Origin: Syntrophobacterales bacterium
GTDB lineage: Bacteria; Desulfobacterota; Desulfobaccia; Desulfobaccales; 0-14-0-80-60-11
DNA length: 64,000 nucleotides
Assembly: GCA_023229795.1 (NCBI GenBank)
Contig: JALNYP010000009.1
Span: forward strand, 1-64,000
Direction of reading: 5' to 3'
Of the stretch, positions 31,738 to 40,562 are shown one piece after another; positions within the stretch are counted from its first letter, which is position 1; every line of letters begins with the position of its first letter. The notes under the pieces were generated by a model. It did not search any database, had not been told where the DNA came from, and saw only the letters and a program-made list of their open reading frames with translations. The translations under genes were made by a program, and so were the position numbers.

Positions 31738-33126
31738 ATGGTTGGCCGGATAGTGGAGTTAGAGATCAAGCCATACGAGCCGCCGCCGGGTATAAGTGAC
31801 CTGGCGGAGTTGTTCACCGCGGTGCGGCAGCGGCCGTATGCCATGTTGCTGCTGAGCGGCGGGGACCTGGACTGCGCCGGCTTTTCCGTCATGGGTTGGG
31901 ACCCCTTCCTGGTCCTGACGGCCAGGGGGCGGCAGGTAACGGTGCAGCAGGACCGCGACACCCGGGTCTATGAGGCCAACCCCTTTGATGTCCTCGAAGA
32001 TCTTTTGGGGGTCCTGGAATTGCCGGGGGAGGCGCCCCTGGCGCCCCTGGCCGCGGGCGGCCTGGGCTTCCTGACCTACGACCTGAAGAATCACCTGGAG
32101 CGTCTGCCTACCACCGCGGTGGATGACCTGGGCCTGCCGGAAATGGTGTTCGCATTTCCCCGGCGGCTGGTGGTCCACGACCGCCGGGCCGGCTCTTTCC
32201 GGCAGGTCAATATCACCTATGAGGACCGGCAGGGCCGGCGGAGGGCCGCGGGCGAGCCCCTGAGGTGGCCGCCGGCCGTGCCCCTGGGGTCGTACCGGGT
32301 GGGGAGGGTGCAGAGCAATTTTACCCGGGAGGCCTATCTTGAGGCCATTACCCGGATTCGGGAGTACATCCGCCAGGGCGACGTTTATCAGGTCAACCTG
32401 ACCCAGCGCTTTTCTTTCCCCTTAACCGGGGAGCCGTATCACCTCTGCCAGCGGCTTTTCCAGATCAACCCGGCTCCCTTTTATGCCTTTCTTAATTGCG
32501 GCGACTTCCAGATACTCTCCACCTCCATGGAGCGTTTCCTGTATCGCCGGGGGGATTATCTCGAGACCCGGCCCATCAAGGGGACCCGGCCCCGGGGCGC
32601 CACCCCGGCCGCGGACGCGGAATTGCGCCGGGAACTGGCTGAGAGTCCCAAGGACGACGCCGAACTCTCCATGATCGTAGACCTGCTGCGCAACGATCTG
32701 GGCAAGGTCTGCCGGCCCCGGACGGTTAAGGTGGCCGAGCACAAGCGCCTGGAGGCCTACCAGAACGTCTACCACCTGGTGTCCATCGTCACCGGGCAGG
32801 CGCGCCCGGAATGCAGCGCGGTGGACATCCTCAAGGCCACCTTCCCGGGGGGCTCCATCACCGGCTGCCCCAAGATTCGGGCCATGGAGATCATCGACGA
32901 ACTGGAGCCGCACGTGCGCCACGTTTACTGCGGGGCCATCGGCTACCTGGGGCTGCACCGCAACCTGGACCTGAACGTGGCCATCCGCACCGCCATCATC
33001 TCCCAGGGCCGGGGCCACTTCGCGGTGGGGGGCGGCATCGTTTATGATTCCCGGGAAGAAGATGAATACGAGGAGACCCTGCATAAGGGCCGGACGCTGT
33101 TTCGGCTGATCGAGGGGGATGTGTAA
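31738..33126 (+). CDS. pabB: Aminodeoxychorismate synthase component I
   Basis: A 462-residue chorismate-binding enzyme. It contains QVNLTQRFSF, FLNCGDFQILSTSMERFL, PIKGTRPRG, and the C-terminal PGGSITGCPKIRAMEIIDELEP and YCGAIGYLG motifs. Lys in PIKGT is the residue that distinguishes PabB (covalent intermediate) from TrpE (PIAGT). The product is 4-amino-4-deoxychorismate for folate. The gene lies about 100 bp after pabA, across a GGTGCGT palindrome, and upstream of a class IV aminotransferase-fold lyase. Confidence 0.88.
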   Translation: MVGRIVELEIKPYEPPPGISDLAELFTAVRQRPYAMLLLSGGDLDCAGFSVMGWDPFLVLTARGRQVTVQQDRDTRVYEANPFDVLEDLLGVLELPGEAPLAPLAAGGLGFLTYDLKNHLERLPTTAVDDLGLPEMVFAFPRRLVVHDRRAGSFRQVNITYEDRQGRRRAAGEPLRWPPAVPLGSYRVGRVQSNFTREAYLEAITRIREYIRQGDVYQVNLTQRFSFPLTGEPYHLCQRLFQINPAPFYAFLNCGDFQILSTSMERFLYRRGDYLETRPIKGTRPRGATPAADAELRRELAESPKDDAELSMIVDLLRNDLGKVCRPRTVKVAEHKRLEAYQNVYHLVSIVTGQARPECSAVDILKATFPGGSITGCPKIRAMEIIDELEPHVRHVYCGAIGYLGLHRNLDLNVAIRTAIISQGRGHFAVGGGIVYDSREEDEYEETLHKGRTLFRLIEGDV

Positions 33127-33128
33127 AG

Positions 33129-33166
33129 AGGGGAGAAAAGGGAAAAAGGGAAAAAGGCGAAAAGGG
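33129..33166. repeat. GAAAAAGG purine repeat
   Basis: Four to five units of GAAAAAGG/GAAAAGG follow the pabB stop by a few bases. The unit is 7-8 bp, close to the heptamer families elsewhere in the window. Confidence 0.55.
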
Positions 33167-33282
33167 GAAATGCTTATCCTCTCCTGGCCAGGTTTTCGGC
33201 TGGGGCCGGTTCTTAAGCCAAAGTCATAGGGCGGCCTGTGGCCACCGGGGAGCGGCGGGCCCGGCGCGTTATTTTGGTAGCA

Positions 33283-33395
33283 CCGGCGTCTCGCCTGTGT
33301 AAGTATAGGCTTGGCCTAACCGGGCGGGCACGGAGGCCCGCCCCACCAAGTTATGCCGGTGGGGCGGCCGTCTCCGGACGCCCTCAGAGTAGTTA
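33283..33395. repeat. GC-rich dispersed inverted repeats
   Basis: CACCGGCGTCTCGCC (33283 on) resembles one arm of the REP element. GGGCGGGCACGGAGGCCCGCCCCACC and CCGGTGGGGCGGCCG (about 33323-33375) form hairpins. These occupy most of the spacer between pabB and the lyase gene; no gene is visible in 33167-33417. Confidence 0.55.
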
Positions 33396-33417
33396 AATTT
33401 TGGTTTAGGGATCTCAA

Positions 33418-34269
33418 ATGATGGAGCAGCCCCCATGCGTCTGGCTCAATGATGACCTGCTGCCCCTAGCCCAGGCCCGGGTGTCGGTGAACGACCGGGG
33501 GTTTCAGTATGGGGACGGTCTGTTTGAGACCCTCAAGGCCGAGGGCGGGCGGGTGCAGTTCTTGAAAGAGCACCTGGAGCGCCTGGAGGCCTCGGCCCGG
33601 GCCTTTCGCCTGCCGTTCCCCGCGGGGCTGCCCTGGAAGGCGCACCTGGAGCGGTTACTGGCCGCCAACGGCTTGACCCGCGGCCCGGCCCGGATAAAAA
33701 TCCTCCTGACCCGGGGCGAGGCCCCTGGCCTGGGCCTGCCGGAGGGCTCCCCTTCCACCCTGGTCATTTGGGCCTTTCCTTATGCGCCGCCCGCGCCCCA
33801 GGAATACGCCGCAGGCTGGCCGGTGGCGGTTTTTCCCGAAGGCCGTTCCATTTTTGTGGGGCGCCACAAGAGCCTTAATTATCTCTTTTATCTGGCGGCC
33901 CGGCAGTACGCCCTGGACCACGGGGCCAGGGAGGCCCTCATCCTGGAGGCCGACGGCCTGGTCTCGGAGGGGGCCGCCACCAGCCTGGTCTATGTGCGGC
34001 GGGGGCGATATTATACGCCCGAGTCCGCCAGCGCCCTGCCCGGGGTGACTGTGGCCGTGCTCCGCCGGGGTCTGGCCGCGCAAGGACAGAGCCTGGAGGC
34101 CCGGCCCACCTCCGTAGACCAGCTACGGGAGGCCGACGGCCTCTGGCTGGCCAACTCCCTGATGGGCCTGATGCCGGTGGCCGCGGTCGATGAGCAAGCA
34201 ATTCCTCTCTCTGAAAAGTCCGCTTTCCTCCAGGAAGTCCTCCGGGCCGAGGCCCGGAGAGAAGGGTAG
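33418..34269 (+). CDS. pabC: Class IV aminotransferase-fold protein, likely aminodeoxychorismate lyase
   Basis: A 283-residue PLP enzyme of fold type IV: VSVNDRGFQYGDGLFETLKAEGG at the start, the PLP Lys in HKSLNYLF and the SEGAATSLVYV segment. Both aminodeoxychorismate lyase (PabC) and branched-chain or D-amino acid aminotransferases share these. The operon position behind pabAB makes PabC the likely role, releasing pyruvate to give 4-aminobenzoate. Start ATG 33418 or the next codon. Confidence 0.8.
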   Translation: MMEQPPCVWLNDDLLPLAQARVSVNDRGFQYGDGLFETLKAEGGRVQFLKEHLERLEASARAFRLPFPAGLPWKAHLERLLAANGLTRGPARIKILLTRGEAPGLGLPEGSPSTLVIWAFPYAPPAPQEYAAGWPVAVFPEGRSIFVGRHKSLNYLFYLAARQYALDHGAREALILEADGLVSEGAATSLVYVRRGRYYTPESASALPGVTVAVLRRGLAAQGQSLEARPTSVDQLREADGLWLANSLMGLMPVAAVDEQAIPLSEKSAFLQEVLRAEARREG

Positions 34270-34297
34270 CTTGGCGAATCTTGAAGGCGGCCAGAGA

Positions 34298-34332
34298 CGG
34301 CCGCCCCACCAACTATTTTAGTTGGGCGGCCT
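34298..34332. repeat. GGCCGCCC-GGGCGGCC inverted repeat
   Basis: GGCCGCCCCACCAACTA pairs with TAGTTGGGCGGCC, leaving a small bulge. It sits between the convergent lyase and HIT genes and may terminate both. Confidence 0.55.
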
Positions 34333-34355
34333 CCGGGCCCGTCGCGGCTACCTCT

Positions 34356-34772
34356 TTAATCTTCCTCCAAAGCCCGGCGTAGCTGTGCCGCGGTGTTGTC
34401 CATTTCCCCCGGCTGATAGTTCCCCTGAGGGAACAATTTCAGGCCGTCGCCGAGATAGCGGGGAATGACGTGGACGTGGGCGTGGAAGACTTCCTGGCCC
34501 GCGGCTTCGAAATTATTCATACCGATATTGAAGCCCTGGGCCTTGAGGCCCAGTTGTACGGACCGGGCGACGCGCCGGCACACCTGGCCCATTTCCTTCC
34601 AGAGCTCGTCGGGAAGTTCCAGCAGATTGGGATAATGGACCTTGGGAATGACCAGGGTATGGCCGTAGTGCACCGGGGCGATATCCAGGAAGGCCAGAAC
34701 CGTGGGCGTTTCCAGAACCCGCGCCGCGGGCAGCTTCCCGGCGGCTATGCGGCAAAAAATGCAGTCGTGCAT
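34356..34772 (-). CDS. HIT-family hydrolase
   Basis: A 138-residue histidine-triad protein. It opens with DCIFCRIAAGKLPA (zinc-type C-x-x-C with a later His), has the middle VIPKVHYPNLLEL and ends with the catalytic triad HAHVHVIP. Such proteins hydrolyse nucleoside phosphoramidates or dinucleotides. The start at 34772 follows AAAGGAAA and gives the standard HIT beginning; a longer frame upstream lacks support. Confidence 0.92.
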   Translation of the reverse strand: MHDCIFCRIAAGKLPAARVLETPTVLAFLDIAPVHYGHTLVIPKVHYPNLLELPDELWKEMGQVCRRVARSVQLGLKAQGFNIGMNNFEAAGQEVFHAHVHVIPRYLGDGLKLFPQGNYQPGEMDNTAAQLRRALEED

Positions 34773-34806
34773 CAGCAGTTTCCTTTCATACAGAGTTAGT
34801 TCAAAG

Positions 34807-34836
34807 GCGCCAGCCCAGGCGAGACGCCTGGGCCAC
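34807..34836. repeat. REP-like palindromic element
   Basis: A full copy: CCCAGGCG-AGA-CGCCTGGG with left GCGCCAG and right CCAC. It lies in the spacer between the HhH and HIT genes, which are both on the minus strand. Confidence 0.75.
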
Positions 34837-34866
34837 GATTTTTTTAGTAAGGAGCCAGGGGAAAAT

Positions 34867-35529
34867 CTAGCGGGTTTTTCGGGCCTGCCGCCGCAGTTCC
34901 ATCCCCAGCCGCACCAGGGCCGCTTCCAGGTCGGCTGGATCGAAGTCCGGCACCGGGTGGGCCTGCCAGGCCCGGGCCAGGGCCTCAAGGGCCGCCTCGG
35001 GGCTGAGGCCTGGAGGCCACAGGCCCAGGTGCGCGCCGGCCTCCTGGGCCAGGAAACTCAGGGGCGGGGTGGCCAGGGTCCAGATGCCTCGCAATTCCCG
35101 GAGGAAGATATTGACCGTAGCCGGGCCGATTCCCGCGCCGAGGGCGCGCAGGCGGGCTTCCAGATCATCATAACTTTCGGAGAGTTCGTGCAGCCTCTCA
35201 AGCGACCCCTGATAGCGCGCCGTCAGGGTTCCCATGACGTTCAGGAGCTTGGTGGCGGTCTTGAAATCATAGCGGGCGTAGCCGCCTTCATCCAGCAGGG
35301 CCACCAGGTTGTCCCACCCCTGGGCCAGGATGGCCTCCGGGGTGTAGATCCGCCGGGCCGCAAAGACCCGGTAGGTGCGGGCGGCCAGTTGTCCGGAGAT
35401 GCGGGCCCCGTAGAGGATGGCCGCCAGGAACCAGCGCTGCCGGGCCTCAGGGCCAGAGCGCAGGTCGATCCCCAGCTCGGCTGCAAAACGGCCCGAGTAG
35501 CGGGTCAGAATATCGACGATCACCGGCAT
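34867..35529 (-). CDS. HhH-GPD (endonuclease III-like) DNA glycosylase-fold protein
   Basis: The 220-residue protein has a helical fold with a helix-hairpin-helix (ALGAGIGPATVNIFLREL) as in endonuclease III/MutY-type enzymes. There is no C-terminal C-x6-C-x2-C-x5-C iron-sulfur loop, and the typical catalytic Lys or Asp could not be placed by eye. It may be a base-excision glycosylase or a divergent member of the fold. It precedes the HIT gene in the same direction. Confidence 0.6.
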   Translation of the reverse strand: MPVIVDILTRYSGRFAAELGIDLRSGPEARQRWFLAAILYGARISGQLAARTYRVFAARRIYTPEAILAQGWDNLVALLDEGGYARYDFKTATKLLNVMGTLTARYQGSLERLHELSESYDDLEARLRALGAGIGPATVNIFLRELRGIWTLATPPLSFLAQEAGAHLGLWPPGLSPEAALEALARAWQAHPVPDFDPADLEAALVRLGMELRRQARKTR

Positions 35530-35733
35530 GGCTTTCTCGTCTCCTCTGGTCCCGGCCCCGAGCCTTCCGATAAAGAAAAAAGCATTCCTAAAACTTCAGC
35601 CAGAGCCGGGAATGATGGCGCTTTCCAGGAAAATCCTCCCCACCTTCTTGAAGTTAGTTGTCATTATAGTCAAATAATAGTATTTATGACGACACTTAAC
35701 CATAGTTCTGCAAGCATCAGGGGAGGTCGAGGC

Positions 35734-36168
35734 ATGTGCCTGAACCTGCGCCGCTTCTGCGTCTGTGGCCGCAACTCCACTTATCTGAGCTGCCGGGATA
35801 ATCTCCTGCCCGGGGAGATTCTGCTTAATCTTTTTTGCCCCGAGTGCCGACCAGATAGTACCGAGGAGGACACCATGCTTCAGGACTGCGGATGGGTCCT
35901 GGAGTATGACGTGGAGCGGGCCCAGGCCTATTTTGACCTCAAGTCCATGCAGGTCAGGGCCACTCCCGGGTTTATCTTCGATGCCGGCTATCTGAGCTGG
36001 CAGGGATTGGCCCCGGGCGACCAGGAAATCAACACCCGGCTGCATCAGCGCCTGGCACCCCTCATCAAGCAGGACCTCGCCCTCTATCTCCAGTCGCTGC
36101 GCGCCGAGTGGGTAGCGCATGTGGCCCAACTCAAGGCCGCAGGCTGGCGCAAGGCTCAGGCGACCTGA
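35734..36168 (+). CDS. Small Cys-rich protein of unknown function
   Basis: A 144-residue protein. The first 45 residues are Cys-rich (CLNLRRFCVCGRN, LSCRD, FCPECRPD), which looks like a zinc ribbon. The rest is charged and helical. The start at 35734 is preceded by GGGGAGG; an in-frame ATG at 35686 is also possible. No named family recognised. The next gene, on the same strand 40 bp on, encodes a secreted protein. Confidence 0.6.
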   Translation: MCLNLRRFCVCGRNSTYLSCRDNLLPGEILLNLFCPECRPDSTEEDTMLQDCGWVLEYDVERAQAYFDLKSMQVRATPGFIFDAGYLSWQGLAPGDQEINTRLHQRLAPLIKQDLALYLQSLRAEWVAHVAQLKAAGWRKAQAT

Positions 36169-36209
36169 GCCTTGCTGGTCAACAAATCCGAACCTCAAGG
36201 AGGCCCTTC

Positions 36210-36869
36210 ATGAGAAAAGCTATCTGGACTCTCACTATCGCGACCATATGCGGACTTTCCTTCCTCGTCCTGGCTCCCCCGGAAATTTTGGCCCAATGGG
36301 GCCTGATCCAGCAAGGGGTGGATGCAGCCCGGCGGGGACAACCAGAAACTAAACCGGCCCCGGCGCCCGCCGACCCCAACGCGCCGCATAACCGGGCCCA
36401 GATGGGGGCAACCTTCGCCTCCCCCATGACCTACAAAAACCGGCGAAACTTCACCTATACCGTCCCCGCCGGTTGGCAAATAGAGCAGGGTGATCCCACC
36501 GGGGAGAGCGTCGGTTTCGGGCGGCCCGGCAGCACGGTCTCTTTCATTATTCATATGACTCAGATGGTGCCCAGCTTTCCCAGAAAAGCCGGAGTAGACG
36601 CGGGCTACAAGTCGGCCAAAGAAGAGATGACCATCCGTAAATATATGGCGGTGAAGCGGCGGGATCAAGGCGGCTCACGGGGAGTCATCGGCTGGGAGAC
36701 CATCGAAACCGCAGAAAAGGGCTCCGGCGGGTTTCAGCGGATTCAATGGCAGTGCTATGACAAGGACAACTATTACTATAATTTTATGACCGCAGCGAAC
36801 CCGCAACAGTTCAATCAATACCGCGGCGAAATGCAGCGGATCATCGATTCGATTCGCTTCGCTCCTTAA
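36210..36869 (+). CDS. Secreted protein of unknown function
   Basis: The 219-residue protein starts with a cleavable signal peptide (MRKAIWTLTIATICGLSFLVLA, cleavage near ILA-QW). A Pro-rich stretch (PETKPAPAPADPNAP) follows, then a beta-rich domain with FTYTVPAGWQIEQGD and a C-terminal helix (RGEMQRIIDSIRF) that resembles PsbP-like or related periplasmic domains. AAGGAGG precedes the start. No cysteine is present after the signal peptide except one; no lipobox. The assignment is tentative. Confidence 0.6.
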   Translation: MRKAIWTLTIATICGLSFLVLAPPEILAQWGLIQQGVDAARRGQPETKPAPAPADPNAPHNRAQMGATFASPMTYKNRRNFTYTVPAGWQIEQGDPTGESVGFGRPGSTVSFIIHMTQMVPSFPRKAGVDAGYKSAKEEMTIRKYMAVKRRDQGGSRGVIGWETIETAEKGSGGFQRIQWQCYDKDNYYYNFMTAANPQQFNQYRGEMQRIIDSIRFAP

Positions 36870-36878
36870 GGCCGACCC

Positions 36879-36908
36879 GGGGGCGGTCTCTTGGGGAGAC
36901 CGCTCCCA
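36879..36908. terminator. Hairpin after the secreted-protein gene
   Basis: GGGGGCGGTCTC pairs with GAGACCGCTCCC (one mismatch) around a short loop, 10 bp after the stop. No T-run. Confidence 0.45.
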
Positions 36909-36985
36909 GCTTTCCCGACAAGGGCCTGGAGGCCGGAATAGGCTTGAACCTGATAATCTTTTAAGACAGCCCGATCATTTAAACC

Positions 36986-38191
36986 ATGACCCTGAAAGAT
37001 ATTGAAGCAGCCCGGGAGCGGCAGCAGGGCGTGGTCCTCCCCACCCCGCTGATCTACTCCCATACTCTGAGCCGGGCCAGCGGCCGGGAAGTCTTCCTGA
37101 AACTGGAAAACCTCCAGACCACCGGGTCGTTCAAACTGCGGGGGGCCATCAACCGTCTGACGCTCCTCAAAGAGCGGGGCGAGGGCGCCCGGGTGGTGGC
37201 CGCGTCCGCGGGCAATCACGGCCAGGGGGTGGCTTTTGCCGCGGCGCATTTAGGCATTCCGGCCACCATCGTCATGCCCCAGGGGGCTTCCATCTCCAAG
37301 CAACTGGCCACCCGGGGCTACGGCGCCGAAGTGATCCTCCACGGCCGCGATTTGGGCGAGGCCCTGGCGCGGGCCCAGGAGTTGGTGGCCCAGGGCTATA
37401 TCTTTATCCACCCCTATGACGACCCGGAGGTGATCGCCGGCCAGGGCACGTTGGGCCTCGAGATCATCGAGGACTTGCCCGGCGCGGACACCGTGATCCT
37501 GCCGGTGGGGGGCGGGGGCCTGGCTGCGGGAGTGGCCGTGGCCATCAAGGCGCGGCAGCCCGCAGTGCGGCTCATCGGGGTGCAGACGGCCCAGGTGCCG
37601 TCTCTGGCCGCGGCCCTCGAGGCGGGCGCGCCTACGGCGGTGCCGTCCCGGCCCACCCTGGCGGACGGCATCAATGTGCCGCAGGTGGGCCGCCACCCCT
37701 TTGTCCTGTTGAAACAGCACCTGGCTGAGGTGGTGCTGGCGGAGGAACGGGAGATCGTCCAGGCGCTGCTGCTGCTGCTGGAAAGGAAGAAGGTCCTGGC
37801 GGAAGGCGCGGGCGCGGTGGCCACCGCGGCCTTCCTGGGGCCCCTGGCGGGCCGGGACCTGGGCCGCCGGGTGGTGTTGCTGGTGAGCGGCGGCAATATC
37901 GAGATTCCCCTGCTGGAACGGGTGGTGCCCCGGGCCTTGCTGGCCCGCCGGCGCCTCTTGACGCTCCGGGTGGCCCTTCCCGATTACCCCGGCTCCCTGG
38001 GGCGCCTCACGGCCCTGTTGGGCGAGCAGGGGGCCAACATCCTCCACCTGTTCCACGACCGCCTGGCCCGGGAACTGCCCCTGGACTATACCCGGGTGGA
38101 ACTCAACCTGGAGACCCGGGGCCCGGAACACGGCGATGCAGTGCTGGCGGCCTTGCGGGAAGCGGGTTATAAGGTGGAAGAGAAACCCTAA
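36986..38191 (+). CDS. ilvA: Threonine ammonia-lyase with ACT domain
   Basis: The 401-residue PLP enzyme has LENLQTTGSFKLRGAINRL (PLP Lys), ASAGNHGQGVAFAA, VGGGGLAAGVAVAIK (phosphate cup) and a C-terminal ACT domain (LRVALPDYPGSLGRLTALL). This is the pattern of the threonine dehydratase of about 400 residues that starts isoleucine synthesis, converting threonine to 2-oxobutyrate. The weak ribosome site and preceding hairpin suggest it stands as its own unit. Confidence 0.93.
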   Translation: MTLKDIEAARERQQGVVLPTPLIYSHTLSRASGREVFLKLENLQTTGSFKLRGAINRLTLLKERGEGARVVAASAGNHGQGVAFAAAHLGIPATIVMPQGASISKQLATRGYGAEVILHGRDLGEALARAQELVAQGYIFIHPYDDPEVIAGQGTLGLEIIEDLPGADTVILPVGGGGLAAGVAVAIKARQPAVRLIGVQTAQVPSLAAALEAGAPTAVPSRPTLADGINVPQVGRHPFVLLKQHLAEVVLAEEREIVQALLLLLERKKVLAEGAGAVATAAFLGPLAGRDLGRRVVLLVSGGNIEIPLLERVVPRALLARRRLLTLRVALPDYPGSLGRLTALLGEQGANILHLFHDRLARELPLDYTRVELNLETRGPEHGDAVLAALREAGYKVEEKP

Positions 38192-38205
38192 AAGACGGTT
38201 TCCGG

Positions 38206-38228
38206 TTTTCAGTTTTCAGTTTTCAGTT
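38206..38228. repeat. TTTTCAG heptamer repeat
   Basis: Three units of TTTTCAG after the ilvA stop, preceded by AAAAGACGGTTT as at 22574. The rest of the spacer to 38347 shows no clear signal. Confidence 0.65.
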
Positions 38229-38347
38229 GAATCCTGCGGGATATAATCTATCCTTGGTATGGGTATCCTTCGGGAGCCTGCAAAAGAGCGCGTGTAGGGC
38301 ACTGCCCGTATTGTCTGCCTCAAAACCGAAAATAGGAAACCCCAATT

Positions 38348-39532
38348 ATGGCCATATCGGCACGTATCCGCACCTCCATTGAAAACTCTTCCTGGATCCG
38401 GCGCATGTTTGAAGAAGGCGCGGAGCTCAAGGCCCGCCTGGGCGCGGACCGGGTCTATGATTTCACCCTGGGCAACCCCGATTTGGAGCCGCCGCCCCGG
38501 TTCAAAGAGGAACTGGTCAAGGCGGCCGCGGACCCCAGGCCCGGGCTGCACAGCTACATGCCTAACGCCGGGTTGTTGGGCACTCGCCAGGCGCTGGCTG
38601 CGAGGTTGAGCCGGCTCCACCATCTCGAGTTCAAGGCCCATGACCTGGTAGTCACTTGCGGCGCCTCCGGCGGGCTCAATATCATCCTCAAGGCCCTCTT
38701 GGACCCGGGGGATGAGGTGGTGGTCCTGGCCCCATATTTTCCCGAATACCTTTTTTATGCCGAAAACCACGGGGGCGTCGCCCGGGTGGTGGAGACCGAC
38801 GAGCACTTTCAACTGGACCTGGACCGCCTCGCCGCGGCCCTGACCCCCCGGACCCGGGCGATCATCGTCAATTCCCCCAATAACCCCACGGGACAGATTT
38901 ACGACGCGGATACCTTAAAAGAGTTGGGGCGGCGCCTGGTGCACCACGCCGGGCGTCATGGCCGGCCGGTCTATCTGGTGGCGGATGAGCCCTACCGGCA
39001 CCTGGTCTATGACGGCCACCAGGTCCCCAGCGTGTTTGCGGCCTATCCCAATACTCTGCTGGCCACCTCGTTTTCCAAGGACCTGTCCATTCCGGGAGAG
39101 CGCCTGGGCTATGTGGCGGTGAGCCCGCTGGCCACCGGCCGGGGCGAACTGGAAGCCGCGCTGGTGCTGGCCAACCGCATCCTGGGCTTCGTCAACGCTC
39201 CGGCCCTGATGCAGCGGGTGGTGGCATCTTTGACTGACGTCACCCTGGATATGACGCCGTACCTCGAGCGGCGGGACCTCTTTTGCGACGTGCTGGCCGC
39301 AGCCGGGTATGACTTTCTCAGGCCCCAAGGGGCTTTTTATCTCTTCCCCCGGGCGCCTGGCGGGGATGACCTCAACTTCGTGTCCCTGCTCAAGGAGGAA
39401 AATATCCTGGGGGTGCCGGGCCGGGGTTTTGGCCGGGCCGGCTATTTCCGGCTGGCCTTTTGCGTGTCCGAAAAGGTGATTGAGGCCGCGGCCCCGGGGT
39501 TTGCCCGGGCAAGGGCCAAAGTGGCAGGGTAG
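38348..39532 (+). CDS. PLP-dependent aminotransferase (AspB/class I-II)
   Basis: A 394-residue fold-type I aminotransferase. It carries GNPDLEPPPRF near the start, VTCGASGGLNIILKAL, NSPNNPTGQIYD, VADEPYRHLVYDG and the PLP Lys in ATSFSKDLSIPGERLGY. The active-site Lys and Asp-x-x-Tyr motifs are intact. The substrate cannot be told; an aromatic or aspartate role is possible. Confidence 0.9.
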   Translation: MAISARIRTSIENSSWIRRMFEEGAELKARLGADRVYDFTLGNPDLEPPPRFKEELVKAAADPRPGLHSYMPNAGLLGTRQALAARLSRLHHLEFKAHDLVVTCGASGGLNIILKALLDPGDEVVVLAPYFPEYLFYAENHGGVARVVETDEHFQLDLDRLAAALTPRTRAIIVNSPNNPTGQIYDADTLKELGRRLVHHAGRHGRPVYLVADEPYRHLVYDGHQVPSVFAAYPNTLLATSFSKDLSIPGERLGYVAVSPLATGRGELEAALVLANRILGFVNAPALMQRVVASLTDVTLDMTPYLERRDLFCDVLAAAGYDFLRPQGAFYLFPRAPGGDDLNFVSLLKEENILGVPGRGFGRAGYFRLAFCVSEKVIEAAAPGFARARAKVAG

Positions 39533-39560
39533 GGGGTCTGGGTGGGCCTTAAGCGACCAG

Positions 39561-39598
39561 AAATCCCCCTAAATCCCCCTTTTTCAAAGGGGGACTTT
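39561..39598. repeat. AAATCCCCCT inverted repeat
   Basis: AAATCCCCCTAAATCCCCCTTTTT pairs with AAAGGGGGA. A shorter relative of the element at 10739. Confidence 0.7.
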
Positions 39599-39668
39599 TC
39601 AAGGAATTCATTCATCGGTTAGTGCAAATTAATCGGCAAAACTCTGGGCAAGCGCTATAGTCTTTGAC

Positions 39669-39698
39669 CGAAAACTGAAAACTGAAAACTGAAAACGG
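39669..39698. repeat. AAAACTG heptamer repeat
   Basis: Four units of AAAACTG immediately before the DUF721 gene (ATG at 39705). The complement of TTTTCAG-type units. Confidence 0.7.
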
Positions 39699-39704
39699 TG
39701 TTTT

Positions 39705-40019
39705 ATGGCCAAGCGACCGCATTTGCGGCGGCCGGTGCCGGTCCAGGAGGTGCTCCGGGGGGTGCTGTCCCCCGGGGACCGGGAGAGTCTGGAATTGCGG
39801 CAGCGGATTCGCCGGGTCTGGGAGGCGGTGGTCCCGGCCGCGCTCCTGAATCGGAGCCGGCTGGTGGACCTGCGCCGCAAGGAACTGTGGGTGGAAGTCC
39901 CGGACAGTCCCTGGAGCCAGGAATTGCAATTCCTCAAACCGAAAATCCTGGCGGCGCTGGAGCAGGCGCTGGGGCCGGGCAAAGTCAAAGACCTGCGGGT
40001 GCGGGTCGGGGAGTGGTAA
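39705..40019 (+). CDS. DUF721/DciA-like protein
   Basis: The 104-residue protein has the DUF721 core (RIRRVWEAVVPAALLNRSRLVDLRRKELWVEVPDSPWSQEL). DciA, one member, loads the replicative helicase DnaB in bacteria lacking DnaC. Short length, with no extra domain. It stands alone after an aminotransferase. The start is fixed by a heptamer-repeat spacer and homology. Confidence 0.8.
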   Translation: MAKRPHLRRPVPVQEVLRGVLSPGDRESLELRQRIRRVWEAVVPAALLNRSRLVDLRRKELWVEVPDSPWSQELQFLKPKILAALEQALGPGKVKDLRVRVGEW

Positions 40020-40241
40020 GCAGAGCCGCAGTCTCCCCTGTAATAGGGGACGGCACGTTGTGCCCCCGCAGAAAAATTATTTGTAAAAATCCTGCGCTTT
40101 ATGCTTAAGAATTTCTTCCTCCCGTCCGAATAATATCCCAGGAGCCCGTGCATTTTATCCTATCCGGGGGCTCGGTGTAGCCGGTCGCTCGGGAGCCCTA
40201 CGATACCAAGTTGCGCCCATAGAAGTCAGGAAACCCTTGAC

Positions 40242-40313
40242 CTGTAGGGGCGCACCTGAGTGTGCGCCCTCAATCCCGGGCGGACACATAGGTCCGCCCC
40301 TACGAGAGATAAA
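40242..40313. repeat. Inverted repeat GTAGGGGCGCAC/TCCGCCCCTAC
   Basis: GTAGGGGCGCACCTGAGTGTGCGCCC (left) and GGGCGGACACATAGGTCCGCCCCTAC (right) each fold and together form a dyad. The spacer 40020-40562 (543 bp) holds no visible gene and is mostly repeats. Confidence 0.65.
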
Positions 40314-40375
40314 TTACCGGTTCGATCGCATCTTGGTATGAGCCGCTATTTGAGACTTCTGCGAACACCCCTTTG

Positions 40376-40457
40376 GTCATTCTGAGTGCAGTGAAGGCTT
40401 TCAGCTTTTGCCTGAAGTTATGCGATTCTTCGGTCGCGGCGCTCCCTCAGAATGACA
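40376..40457. repeat. Inverted repeat TCATTCTGAG/CTCAGAATGACA
   Basis: Outer arms TCATTCTGAG and CTCAGAATGA are complementary; the interior contains TTCGGTCGCGGCGC. Similar intergenic repeats occur in many bacteria. Confidence 0.65.
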
Positions 40458-40510
40458 GGAGAAAGGACTTTCGCTGAGGTCTTAATTCGGGGAAGCCGCA
40501 AGCTCTGGAT

Positions 40511-40542
40511 TGCGCCTGCCCAGGCGAGACGCCTGGGCCACC
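40511..40542. repeat. REP-like palindromic element, full copy
   Basis: TGCGCCTGCCCAGGCG, AGA, CGCCTGGGCCACC: the best copy of the element in this window, 20 bp before the response-regulator start. Confidence 0.8.
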
Positions 40543-40562
40543 GTTTGACGGCGAATATTATT

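Noticed and set aside
34702..35733. Long upstream extension of the Cys-rich protein (488 residues)
   Set aside because: It is antisense to the HIT and HhH genes; a strong ribosome site at 35720 supports the start at 35734.
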